Counted from the stretch's first letter, positions 1-10,260 are shown. The stretch is 34,546 nt of DNA from Opitutia bacterium (GCA_947373115.1 CANBWJ010000003.1:1-34546), one strand, 5' to 3'. Notes: generated from the letters alone by a model not told the origin. A program made the numbers and translations.

Positions 1-10
1 ACCACGGTGA

Positions 11-39
11 TTGACAGCCCTGACTGGGCTTAAAAGACT
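11..39 (+). promoter_or_regulatory. Possible tRNA promoter: perfect -35 TTGACA at 11-16, weak -10 AAGACT at 34-39
   Basis: 17-nt spacer, with predicted start about 10 nt upstream of the mature tRNA. The -10 matches consensus at only 3 of 6 positions. Confidence 0.3.
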
Positions 40-55
40 GAAATTGTAATGGTTG

Positions 56-131
56 GCCCGCATAGCTCAGTTGGTAGAGCAGCCGCCTTGTAAGCGGCAG
101 GTCGTCGGTTCGAGTCCGTCTGCTGGCTCCA
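56..131 (+). tRNA. tRNA-Thr (anticodon UGU), 3' CCA encoded
   Basis: Cloverleaf read by eye: acceptor GCCCGCA/TGCTGGC, D-arm GCTC-AGTTGGTA-GAGC, anticodon stem GCCGC-CTTGTAA-GCGGC (anticodon TGT), T-loop TTCGAGT, discriminator T then CCA. There is one mismatch in the acceptor stem and one in the T-stem. Confidence 0.9.
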
Positions 132-143
132 TTACACTCTATT

Positions 144-1088
144 TTACAGGCTGGGGGGCGCCCAGTTGGGCGAATCTTTTAGAGTGTCGGCCATTTTTAT
201 AACCTTACCGAGGTGGCTAAAATCGTGGGCGCGAATCATGCGACAGCCCTTGGCAATACCCCAGATGGCGGTGACCTCATTGCCCGCTTCGCGCTTGAGT
301 GGATTGGGTTCGTTAAGGGCTAGGCCGAGGGTGGACTTGCGGCTCGTGCCGAGAAGTATGGGCAATCCCAGAGCGGCGATTTTTTCGAGATTACGAACCA
401 GCAATAAATTTTGGTTCGGTGTTTTGCCGAAGCCGAAGCCGGGGTCGACCCAGAGTTGCTCAAGGGGGATGCCAGCTTGGCGGGCGAGCTGAAGGGAAAT
501 TTTTATTTCGGAGATTAAGGTTAACCAGAAATCTTTTTCCTCAATGATTTCGGTGCGTCGATGCATGAGAATCAGTGGGCAATTCAGTCGTGCACAGGTG
601 CGGGCCATTGGTGAGCCCTTGTCGTCGATTTCATGCCGTCCGCCTTCGACGTCGTTGATCAGGTCGGCGCCGGCCTTGAGGGCTGCTTCGGCAACCGCGG
701 CTTTATAAGTGTCGACGGAGATGGCTAGCTTTGGGAATTTTTCGCGGAGTGCCTTGATCACAGGCAGTAGACGTTGGACCTCGGTTGCGGCGTCAATCGG
801 TAGAGCACCTGGGCGAGTGGATTCAGCCCCGAGGTCGATGATGTCGACGCCTTGATCGAGGAGGAGTTCCGTTCGCTTGATGGCCGCCGGCGCATCAAGG
901 GTTTCGCCGCCGTCAGAGAAAGAATCGGGAGTGAGATTGACGATGCCCATTAAAACGGTGCGTGCGCGCCAGTCGGGGAGCGGGGTTCCGTGTGGACTTT
1001 TCCAGGGCATGGGTGAGGAGGTAAGGGGTCGGGGGGTGGGCGCAATACCCAAGCGGAAGGGGGTAGAAGGCGAAGGATGGACTCGCAT
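144..1088 (-). CDS. folP: Dihydropteroate synthase
   Basis: Conserved motifs MGIVNLTPDSFSDGG, DLGAESTRPGA, INDV, DPGFGFGKT, LGTSRKS. The Pro-rich N-terminal extension may be a start-site artefact. Confidence 0.95.
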   Translation of the reverse strand: MRVHPSPSTPFRLGIAPTPRPLTSSPMPWKSPHGTPLPDWRARTVLMGIVNLTPDSFSDGGETLDAPAAIKRTELLLDQGVDIIDLGAESTRPGALPIDAATEVQRLLPVIKALREKFPKLAISVDTYKAAVAEAALKAGADLINDVEGGRHEIDDKGSPMARTCARLNCPLILMHRRTEIIEEKDFWLTLISEIKISLQLARQAGIPLEQLWVDPGFGFGKTPNQNLLLVRNLEKIAALGLPILLGTSRKSTLGLALNEPNPLKREAGNEVTAIWGIAKGCRMIRAHDFSHLGKVIKMADTLKDSPNWAPPSL

Positions 1089-1262
1089 TAGTGGGTTTGA
1101 TGCCGGATTTAATGATTTAAGTACCTTATAATCAATTACTTAACTATTAATAAAGGCTTTCCTTTCTATTTAAGATTCCAGTTTGTGTGGGATTAGTAGG
1201 GCGGGGCTTGCAAATGACATCTTTTTTACGAAGTTCGGAGGCGTTCGTCTCATCGTATTTCT

Positions 1263-2546
1263 ATGATTTCACGCTTACTCAATCGGGCTCTTTTCATTGT
1301 GGTCCCGTTCCTTGGCCTCCTTCTGAGTGCATGCTCGCGGGCTGAGCGAGAGGTCCGTCAGTCGACCCTGGATCCCAAGGGCCCGGTCGCCCAGATGCAG
1401 TATGATGTTTTCATGGACACCGTTTACTTGGTGCTCGTTCTTTTTGCGGTGGTGGGTGGCCTGCTTGTTTACGCCGTAATCCGTTACCGCGCCCGTCCCG
1501 GCGATAATGCGGCACCCAAGTTGGAAGAAGGTCACGGAAATCCTTTGGTCGAAATCGGTTTAATTACCGCGTCGATTGCATCGTTGGTTTTCATCGCGAT
1601 TCCGACTCTCAATGCCATTTGGTACACCGACGATGTTCCGGCTGAAGCCGTTCCCACTTCGAAGCTTTCGGCGTGGTATTCCCGCGTGGATGCCAACGGC
1701 AAAGAAAATTATCCTAAGGCTGTAGAGGACCAAGTCTTGGAAATCGATGTCATTGGTAAGCAGTGGTGGTTCCGTTTCGAGTACCCGCAGCTTGGTTTGA
1801 CGAGTGACGCGAAGCATACCGTGCCCAATGAACTTTATATTCCACGCGGTAAAGCGGTGCGGATTAATTTGCGCTCCGAAGATGTGATTCACTCCTTCTG
1901 GCTGCCGAAGATCGCCGGCAAGGTTGATTTGATGCCTGGTCGGAAGAATCACATGTGGATTCAGGCGGATCAACTCGGACACTATTATGGTCAGTGTGCG
2001 GAATTCTGCGGTGATTCACACGCTTACATGCTCTTCCGCTGTCAGGTCGTAGAGCCTGAAGAATTTGCAAAATGGGTCCAGGCACAGAAAGCCGAAGCCG
2101 CACCCGTCGCGGCGGGAACGAAGGCCGAAAAAGGAAAGGCACTGTTTGCCGCCAAGACCTGCGCGATGTGCCACAATATTTCGGGTCACTATGGTGCCGG
2201 TAACTTTGGCCCAGACTTAACTCACGTGGCTTCGCGTAAATCTTTGGCGGGAGCTTGGCTGGATAACCGTAATCCCAATGAGCAATTGGCTTTGGAGTTG
2301 AAGGAGAAAAATACGGAAGCCTCCACTCCCGTGGACCCTGCGAAACTGAAGGCGAATTTAATTAAGTGGATTGGTTCTTCGGGCACTTCGCACACGGCTG
2401 AAGGCGTGGCCACCAAGGATGTGAAGCCCGGCAACCGCATGCACTATTACAAAATGTTCAACGTCGTGAGCTTAAACGAAAGTAAGCAGCAGTTCACCGC
2501 CGAAGAATTAGACTGTCTGGCGGAATACCTCCTCACCTTAAAATAA
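1263..2546 (+). CDS. coxB: Cytochrome c oxidase subunit II with C-terminal cytochrome c domain (caa3-type), lipoprotein
   Basis: Lipobox-like LLSAC, two TM segments, CuA motif GQCAEFCGDSHAYM, C-terminal CAMCH heme c motif. Confidence 0.95.
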   Translation: MISRLLNRALFIVVPFLGLLLSACSRAEREVRQSTLDPKGPVAQMQYDVFMDTVYLVLVLFAVVGGLLVYAVIRYRARPGDNAAPKLEEGHGNPLVEIGLITASIASLVFIAIPTLNAIWYTDDVPAEAVPTSKLSAWYSRVDANGKENYPKAVEDQVLEIDVIGKQWWFRFEYPQLGLTSDAKHTVPNELYIPRGKAVRINLRSEDVIHSFWLPKIAGKVDLMPGRKNHMWIQADQLGHYYGQCAEFCGDSHAYMLFRCQVVEPEEFAKWVQAQKAEAAPVAAGTKAEKGKALFAAKTCAMCHNISGHYGAGNFGPDLTHVASRKSLAGAWLDNRNPNEQLALELKEKNTEASTPVDPAKLKANLIKWIGSSGTSHTAEGVATKDVKPGNRMHYYKMFNVVSLNESKQQFTAEELDCLAEYLLTLK

Positions 2547-2566
2547 TTTTATAAAACAAATCTACC

Positions 2567-4612
2567 ATGTCTCACGACTCTCACCACGCACCCGTAGCCT
2601 CGAAGTTGGACCTCGCCCCTGAGCGCAGTGACCTCGGTTTGATTCGCCCCGATCGCAAGACCGGTTGGGCGGATTGGCTGACCACGGTGGATCACAAGAA
2701 AATCGGTATCATGTACGGCGCCTTCGCCATGTTTTTCTTTTTAGTCGGCGGCTTAGAGGCCTTGGCGATTCGCACGCAGTTGGCCCGTCCTGATAACGAT
2801 TTCGTGACCGCCCGGATGTACAATCAGTTGTTCACGATGCACGGCACCACCATGATTTTCTTAGGCGTCATGCCGCTGTCGGCCGCCTTCTTTAATTTCT
2901 TGGTGCCCTTGCAGATCGGGGCGCGCGACGTGGCCTTCCCGCGCTTGAATGCGTTTTCGCTTTGGACGTTTGTGGCAGGAGCCTTTGTTTTGAATAGCAG
3001 CTGGCTCTTCGAGTTCGGTCACTTGGCCGGTTGGTTCAATAATTTCAGTTGGTATAAATCTCTGGTCTATACGGATTTTGCTCCAGCAAACGGTTGGTTC
3101 AGTTACGCTCCGCTTTCTGGCACCGTGGGTCAGGCCGACGCCGCATTGCACGCGCCACGCTTCACGGGTGTGGGTACGGATTTTTGGATTATCGGCATTC
3201 AGATTCTTGGCGTCGCCTCACTGGCCGCGTCGTTTAATTTTATCTGTACGATCATCAACATGCGCGCCAAGGGCATGACGATGATGCGTCTCCCCGTGTT
3301 CACTTGGATGACCTTAGTCACTTCGGCGCTGATCATCCTTGCCTTCCCTGCAATCACGGTGGCCCTGATTGAGTTGATGTTTGACCGCCAGTTTGGTGCG
3401 AACTTCTTTAATCCGTCTGCCGGCGGTCAGCCCATTCTCTGGCAGCACTTGTTCTGGATTTTCGGTCACCCTGAAGTGTACATCCTTGTTTTGCCAGCGA
3501 TGGGTATTGTTTCGGAAATTCTTCCGACCTTCTCGGGTAAGGCATTGTTCGGTTACCCGATCATTGTTTTCTCGGGTGCGGTCATTGGCTTCTTGGGCTT
3601 CGCGGTGTGGAGTCACCACATGTTTACGACCGGCCTGGGTGCCGTGCCCACGGCAGCCTTTGCCTTATTGACGATGGCAATCGCCGTGCCCACGGGCGTG
3701 AAAATCTTTAATTGGCTTGGCACAATTTGGGGCGGAAAGATTCGCTTCACGCCTCCCATGGTCTTGGCCCTCGGCTTCATCTGGATGTTTATGTGTGGCG
3801 GCTTCTCGGGTGTGATGCACTCATCGGCTCCCGCTGATGCTCAACAACAGGACAGCTACTTCGTCATCGCCCACTTCCACTACGTCTTGTTGGGCGGCGT
3901 CTTGTTGGGTCTGATGGCCGGTTTATATTTCTGGTTCCCCAAGATTTTCGGTCGCATGCCTAATGCTGGAGTTGCTTACCTCGCTTCGGGTTTGGTGATC
4001 CTTGGCTTCAATCTCGCCTTTGGACCGATGCACTACCTCGGCTTGGCTGGTCAGCCTCGCCGTACACACACTTACCATGCCGGCAATGGTTGGGAGACCT
4101 GGAATTTCGTCGCGACGATTGGTGCCTTTATTTTGGGCATCGGCGTCTTCTTGGCTTTTGCGAATTTAGTATGGACGGCGTTTAAGGGTAAAAAGTGCGG
4201 TTCGGATCCATGGGACGGTCGCACCTTAGAGTGGTCGCTCTCTTCGCCGGTCGCTGAATATAATTTCGCGCAGAGTCCAGTGATTGCTGCTCGCGATGCT
4301 TATTTCGAAGACAAGCATGGTGGCCGTCGCATCGCTTATGAAAATGATGGCGGTGAAGCGGGTGTGCACATGCCCAGCCAGTCTTGGATGCCGCTCGTGG
4401 CGGGCTTTGGTTTCCTGATGATTGGTCTAGGTATGCCGATGTTATCGATGGGCGTGCCTCACATTGGCTGGCTCGTGATTGCGGGCCTCACTGTGATGTT
4501 CATTGGTATTTGGCTTTGGGCGCTGGAAGGCCCCGGTGGTTACATGTTAAAGACCCCAGCGGTCGGTTCGACGCCTTCGGCGCCCGCGCATCAAACGGCG
4601 ACCACTCACTGA
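2567..4612 (+). CDS. coxA: Cytochrome c oxidase subunit I
   Basis: TTVDHKKIGIMY, FWIFGHPEVYILVLPAMG, WSHHMFTTG, HFHYVL motifs; about 680 aa with a C-terminal extension. Confidence 0.98.
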   Translation: MSHDSHHAPVASKLDLAPERSDLGLIRPDRKTGWADWLTTVDHKKIGIMYGAFAMFFFLVGGLEALAIRTQLARPDNDFVTARMYNQLFTMHGTTMIFLGVMPLSAAFFNFLVPLQIGARDVAFPRLNAFSLWTFVAGAFVLNSSWLFEFGHLAGWFNNFSWYKSLVYTDFAPANGWFSYAPLSGTVGQADAALHAPRFTGVGTDFWIIGIQILGVASLAASFNFICTIINMRAKGMTMMRLPVFTWMTLVTSALIILAFPAITVALIELMFDRQFGANFFNPSAGGQPILWQHLFWIFGHPEVYILVLPAMGIVSEILPTFSGKALFGYPIIVFSGAVIGFLGFAVWSHHMFTTGLGAVPTAAFALLTMAIAVPTGVKIFNWLGTIWGGKIRFTPPMVLALGFIWMFMCGGFSGVMHSSAPADAQQQDSYFVIAHFHYVLLGGVLLGLMAGLYFWFPKIFGRMPNAGVAYLASGLVILGFNLAFGPMHYLGLAGQPRRTHTYHAGNGWETWNFVATIGAFILGIGVFLAFANLVWTAFKGKKCGSDPWDGRTLEWSLSSPVAEYNFAQSPVIAARDAYFEDKHGGRRIAYENDGGEAGVHMPSQSWMPLVAGFGFLMIGLGMPMLSMGVPHIGWLVIAGLTVMFIGIWLWALEGPGGYMLKTPAVGSTPSAPAHQTATTH

Positions 4613-4642
4613 TTTTATAAACTTATAATTATTTAGCTTATT

Positions 4643-5308
4643 ATGTCACAAGTTTCTGAACCCGCCCACGCTCCGACCTCGACGGGAATCGAGCACAAGA
4701 AGCTCATCATGTGGCTCTTCTTGGCGTCCGACTGTATGTTCTTCGGTACGCTCATTTCGACGCACCTCCTGTACCGCAAGCTTTACCCAACCGGCTTCAC
4801 TGACGCCGAAGGTCACCAGCGCTTCATCCAGAACCTCTTCAATATCGAGCTCACCTCGTTCTCCACGTTCATCCTCTTGATGTCATCGTTCCTGATGGCG
4901 TTGGCGGTTTCGGCGATGCACAAGGGCCAGATTAAATCCTTCCGCCGCAATGTCCTCGGGGTGATTTTCTTCGGTCTAATCTTCTTGGGCTGTCAGGTTT
5001 TTGAGTTCACGCACTTCTTCCACCAGGGCTTAACCATTCAGAACAGCGTTTTCGGTTCCACGTTCTACGTTCTGACGGGTACGCACGGCACGCACGTGGC
5101 AATTGGTATCCTTTGGCTCATCTTACTCTACTTCTACAGCTTTACTGGGAAGTTGGGCGGGCACGTGGGCGCGCTCGATGTCGAAGTCGCTGGCCTCTAC
5201 TGGCACTTTGTCGATATCGTTTGGATTATCATCTTCACCGCGGTTTACCTCGTGGAATACCTTGGACCAAGTGGTTTCTGGGGCACCGGATTACCGCTCA
5301 CCAAGTAA
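4643..5308 (+). CDS. coxC: Cytochrome c oxidase subunit III
   Basis: Multi-TM protein with GTHGTHVAIGILWL and YWHFVDIVWIIIF motifs, in operon after coxA. Confidence 0.96.
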   Translation: MSQVSEPAHAPTSTGIEHKKLIMWLFLASDCMFFGTLISTHLLYRKLYPTGFTDAEGHQRFIQNLFNIELTSFSTFILLMSSFLMALAVSAMHKGQIKSFRRNVLGVIFFGLIFLGCQVFEFTHFFHQGLTIQNSVFGSTFYVLTGTHGTHVAIGILWLILLYFYSFTGKLGGHVGALDVEVAGLYWHFVDIVWIIIFTAVYLVEYLGPSGFWGTGLPLTK

Positions 5309-5327
5309 TTTATTATTACCTTATACC

Positions 5328-5660
5328 ATGTCTGACGTCGCTCCTAGCCCCGCCTTCCTTCAGGAAGAAGTTCGTCGCTACCACCACTTCATCACCCTCG
5401 CGCTTTGGTTGGCTGCCATCACCGGCGTGGAAATCGTTTTGATTTTTTTGCCGGTCCCGATGGCCCTCATCTTGACCGTCCTGTGCCTGCTCTCCGCGAT
5501 TAAGTTCTTTGCCGTGATCATGTGGTTCATGCACCTGATTTACGACCATCGACTATTATTCTGGCTGTTTGTCACGGGACTCGCCTTGGCCTTTGCGACC
5601 TTCACCGCTGTGCTTTCCCTTTTTGCGGTCGAGCGCGTCGACACGAAGTGGTTCAGCTAA
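5328..5660 (+). CDS. Cytochrome c oxidase subunit IV (small, prokaryotic)
   Basis: 110-aa, three-TM-like protein MSDVAPSPAFLQEEVRRYHHF... in the conserved operon position. The upstream 5103 start is rejected because it overlaps coxC. Confidence 0.8.
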   Translation: MSDVAPSPAFLQEEVRRYHHFITLALWLAAITGVEIVLIFLPVPMALILTVLCLLSAIKFFAVIMWFMHLIYDHRLLFWLFVTGLALAFATFTAVLSLFAVERVDTKWFS

Positions 5661-5704
5661 ATCGGTTAGCCTAAAGCGGCGGGCTAGGCTCCGCCAATTT
5701 TCGG

Positions 5705-6484
5705 ATGAACATTCCCCTGCACTGGCACACTGAGCCACTCCTCCTTTTGCTCGTCGTGGGGGCTTCATGGGCACATGCGATGGTTTGTGGCCCGTACCGT
5801 TTGCGATACATGCCAACGGCCACAGCTTATCCTGTGGGTGCAGCGATAAAATTTCACTTGGGTGTTTTAGTCGGCTACTTGGCGGTTGGCTCACCGCTCG
5901 ATCAAATCGGTGAAGGCTTTTTATTTTCAGCGCACATGACGCAGCACATGCTGCTGATTTATGTTTCGGCGCCGCTGTTGGTGGCGGGCTTGCCCGTTGA
6001 ATTAGTCGACCCATGGTTAGAGGCGCAGCCGCGACTCACGAAGTTCTTAAAATTTTTAGTCCACCCGCTCACCGCGGGGCTGGCTTTTAATTTCGCGTTT
6101 TCAGTTTGGCATTTCCCGGAGTTGTACGACCTCGCCTTGCGCAATCGCACCGTTCACATCGTCGAGCACTGGTGTATTTTCTTGCCGGGCGTGCTCATGG
6201 TGTGGCCGCTGGTTTCGCCCTCGCGCGTGTTGCCGCGCATCGGTTTCGGGGCGGCGATGATTTACTCCTTTATGCTTATGGTTGCGGATTTGCCGCTGTG
6301 GGCAGCGCTCATTTTTGCGGAGCATCCCATTTACGAAACCTACATGTTGGCGCCGCGGATTTGTTGGCTGAGTGCCAGCCAGGATATGATCATGGGGGCC
6401 GTAATCATGAAGGCCTTTAATGAAGTTTTTGCCCTCACGAATATGGGCTGGGCTTTCTTTGCTTGGTACCGCAAAGAGCGCTAA
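5705..6484 (+). CDS. ctaG: CtaG/caa3-type oxidase assembly factor family membrane protein
   Basis: Multi-TM, His-rich protein (SAHMTQHMLLIYVSAPLL; VHIVEHWCIFLPGVLMVWPL) directly after the cox genes. Confidence 0.85.
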   Translation: MNIPLHWHTEPLLLLLVVGASWAHAMVCGPYRLRYMPTATAYPVGAAIKFHLGVLVGYLAVGSPLDQIGEGFLFSAHMTQHMLLIYVSAPLLVAGLPVELVDPWLEAQPRLTKFLKFLVHPLTAGLAFNFAFSVWHFPELYDLALRNRTVHIVEHWCIFLPGVLMVWPLVSPSRVLPRIGFGAAMIYSFMLMVADLPLWAALIFAEHPIYETYMLAPRICWLSASQDMIMGAVIMKAFNEVFALTNMGWAFFAWYRKER

Positions 6485-6487
6485 GCC

Positions 6488-7654
6488 TCAGTGTCGCTCG
6501 ATGCGGCCGATGAGTCGGACAGCAATGCCGATCACGATTAAATTAGGAATCCAAACCAAGATGTCGGGGCGGAAGGCGGGCTGCTTTACCCAAGCGGCGG
6601 CGGAGGATAGAATATAATAGCTGAGTGAAATGCCGAGGGCGATGGCCGCATTAACAAACGTTTCAGACCGACCCACGCGCATGGCGAGCGGAACCGCCAG
6701 CAGGGCGAGCGAGAAGATGGAGAAGGCCGATGCAAGGTGGGCCATGAACTGTTTGCGGGCCTCCATCTTGTTTTGTTCAATCTCGGCGAGCGAGGCATTG
6801 GGACTTAGGCGCCAGCCAGATCCCATGGCCGAAAAAAGTTCGCTGGTGGTGAGCCAGCGCAGCTTCTTTTCGTAACTTCCGCTGGAGTTAAAGAGGTTGG
6901 TGGCGGGAAACTCCATCGTGGTATTTCCGGCTGAGGCGAATGAAGCAGGCTTGGAGAAGCTGTCGATTTCACCGCCAGCGCGGCTTTCCATTTTAGCGTC
7001 CTTAAGGGTGACGCGAAGAAAGACTTCGCCGTCGGGTTTGTCGACGCGGTCGAGGCGAGCTTCGGTGGCTTGAATGGATTGGATGAGCTTGCCGCGTTCA
7101 TCGACGCGCCAGAGCCAGAAATCTTTGAGCACATCACCTTCGCGTGATCCCGCGCGAATGACCAGGCCTTTAAACTGGCGATTCAGTTCTCCAGGAGTGA
7201 TGAGTGAAGTCGGGTTTTCTTTGACGGAGCCCACGAGCAGTCGACGGTACTCGGTGTTGGCACGCGGTGCGATTTCGAGGTTCAACCAGGCGGCCGTCGC
7301 GGCGAGGGACAGGGCGAATAGGAGGGCGGGGCGAGCGATGCGCATGAGGCCCAGGCCGCTGGCTTTCATTGCGGTGATTTCGTGTTGTGAGCTCATGCGG
7401 CCGAACGCGATGAGCACGCCGGTGAGTACACCCATGGGGAGGGCGTAGGGAATGACGCCTGGGAAAAGTAGGACGATGAGTTCAAGGCCCTGTGCGGCAT
7501 TCACGCGACCACTGGCGAGGGCTTCGGCTACTTGTTGGAGTACGTTACCCGCTACCATTACGAAGACGAATGCGCCCGTCGCAGCGCCCGTGGCGATGGC
7601 GGTTTCTTTTAAAACGTGGCGGTCGAGAATGCGCACACAACTATCCAAACCCAC
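6488..7654 (-). CDS. LptF/LptG family (YjgP/YjgQ) permease
   Basis: ILDRHVLKETAIATGAATGAFVFVMV N-terminal TM, PGVIPYALPMGVLTGVLIAFGRMSSQHEITAMKASG motif, C-terminal TM cluster. Apparent GTG start. Confidence 0.88.
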   Translation of the reverse strand: MGLDSCVRILDRHVLKETAIATGAATGAFVFVMVAGNVLQQVAEALASGRVNAAQGLELIVLLFPGVIPYALPMGVLTGVLIAFGRMSSQHEITAMKASGLGLMRIARPALLFALSLAATAAWLNLEIAPRANTEYRRLLVGSVKENPTSLITPGELNRQFKGLVIRAGSREGDVLKDFWLWRVDERGKLIQSIQATEARLDRVDKPDGEVFLRVTLKDAKMESRAGGEIDSFSKPASFASAGNTTMEFPATNLFNSSGSYEKKLRWLTTSELFSAMGSGWRLSPNASLAEIEQNKMEARKQFMAHLASAFSIFSLALLAVPLAMRVGRSETFVNAAIALGISLSYYILSSAAAWVKQPAFRPDILVWIPNLIVIGIAVRLIGRIERH

Positions 7655-7696
7655 GGACCTTAATTGTCCAAGGACAAAGGAGTGCTTCCGCTAGCC

Positions 7697-9322
<1,626 letters not shown>

Positions 9323-9324
9323 TT

Positions 9325-9370
9325 ATAAAAAAGATAAGACCGGCTGGTCCGCATGACGGTAGGCCGGTCT
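9325..9370 (-). terminator. Intrinsic-terminator-like hairpin in the pyrG 5' leader (possible attenuator)
   Basis: Minus-strand reading AGACCGGC-CTACCGTCATGCGGACCA-GCCGGTCT followed by TATCTTTTTTAT. 8-bp perfect stem plus inner CCG/CGG. Confidence 0.6.
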
Positions 9371-9592
9371 GGACTTTCGTATGTCATTGGGTCGGAAAGG
9401 AGAGGCAAGCGGTTTTTCGCCGGATTAGGTCGGCGGCCGGGGAGGGGCCTATGAGTGATTTTCACAGCCCGGCGGCTTTTTACTAATAACCTGCAGATTT
9501 ATCTTCTACGGGGTGGGAATAAGTCGGGGGGTCTATTTGATGGGATTTGCACTTTGCCCCCCCCTGCGAGTAACACCACTCCACCAATCACT

Positions 9593-10255
9593 ATGTCCGC
9601 CTGCTCCTGTTGTCGCCCCGCCTCTATCGGCAAGAAAATTGTCATGGCCCTTTCGGGTCTGGTGCTCGCTGGATTTGTCCTGGGGCACATGTCGGGCAAC
9701 CTACTCATGTTTAAGGGTCCTGAAGCAATTAACGCTTATGCCGCCTGGTTGCATGCTAATCCTGGGATGCTCTGGGGTGCGCGCGTGGTGCTGATCCTTT
9801 CGACGGTGGCGCATATTTGGACGGGTGTCTTGTTGACCTTGGAAAATCGGGCGGCGCGGGCAGGTGGTCCAGCGGTCGAAGCGACTCGCCGGGCGACGTT
9901 GTCTTCACGTACTATGCCGTACTCAGGTGTGGTTATCTTAGCCTTCTTGGTTTTCCACCTTTTGCACTACACCTTCCGTACGGTCGCCCTGGGCGGTCAA
10001 GAATTTGGCGACAAGGTTTACGAGATGGTTGTGGCCGGCTTTTCGCAGCCAGCGGTCGCAGGGTTTTATATTATAAGTATGATTTTACTCTGCCTGCACT
10101 TAAGCCACGGGATTAGCAGTGTTTTTCAGACTTTAGGCCTCCGCAATGAGCGCTGGCGGGGCCGTCTCGATGCGGTTGCCACTGCTTACGGCTGGCTGAT
10201 CGCCCTCGGCTTTATTTCCATTCCTTTAGCCGTTCTTCTCGGCTGCATTAAGTAA
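9593..10255 (+). CDS. sdhC: Succinate dehydrogenase cytochrome b558 subunit
   Basis: [30 protein letters not shown], multiple TM helices, immediately upstream of sdhA. In-frame ATG at 9593 preferred over 9455. Confidence 0.93.
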   Translation: MSACSCCRPASIGKKIVMALSGLVLAGFVLGHMSGNLLMFKGPEAINAYAAWLHANPGMLWGARVVLILSTVAHIWTGVLLTLENRAARAGGPAVEATRRATLSSRTMPYSGVVILAFLVFHLLHYTFRTVALGGQEFGDKVYEMVVAGFSQPAVAGFYIISMILLCLHLSHGISSVFQTLGLRNERWRGRLDAVATAYGWLIALGFISIPLAVLLGCIK

Positions 10256-10260
10256 GACCT

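Noticed and set aside
16-30. AGCCC-TGACT-GGGCT hairpin at the window start as a terminator
   Set aside because: Only 5 bp, no U-tract on either strand, and it falls in the spacer of a plausible tRNA promoter.
5103-5660. 185-aa version of the small oxidase subunit
   Set aside because: The upstream portion overlaps coxC in another frame; the ATG at 5328 gives the expected subunit IV length.
9455-9592. N-terminal extension of SdhC
   Set aside because: Runs through the structured G-run/C8 leader and shows no family similarity; the ATG at 9593 matches the expected SdhC start.
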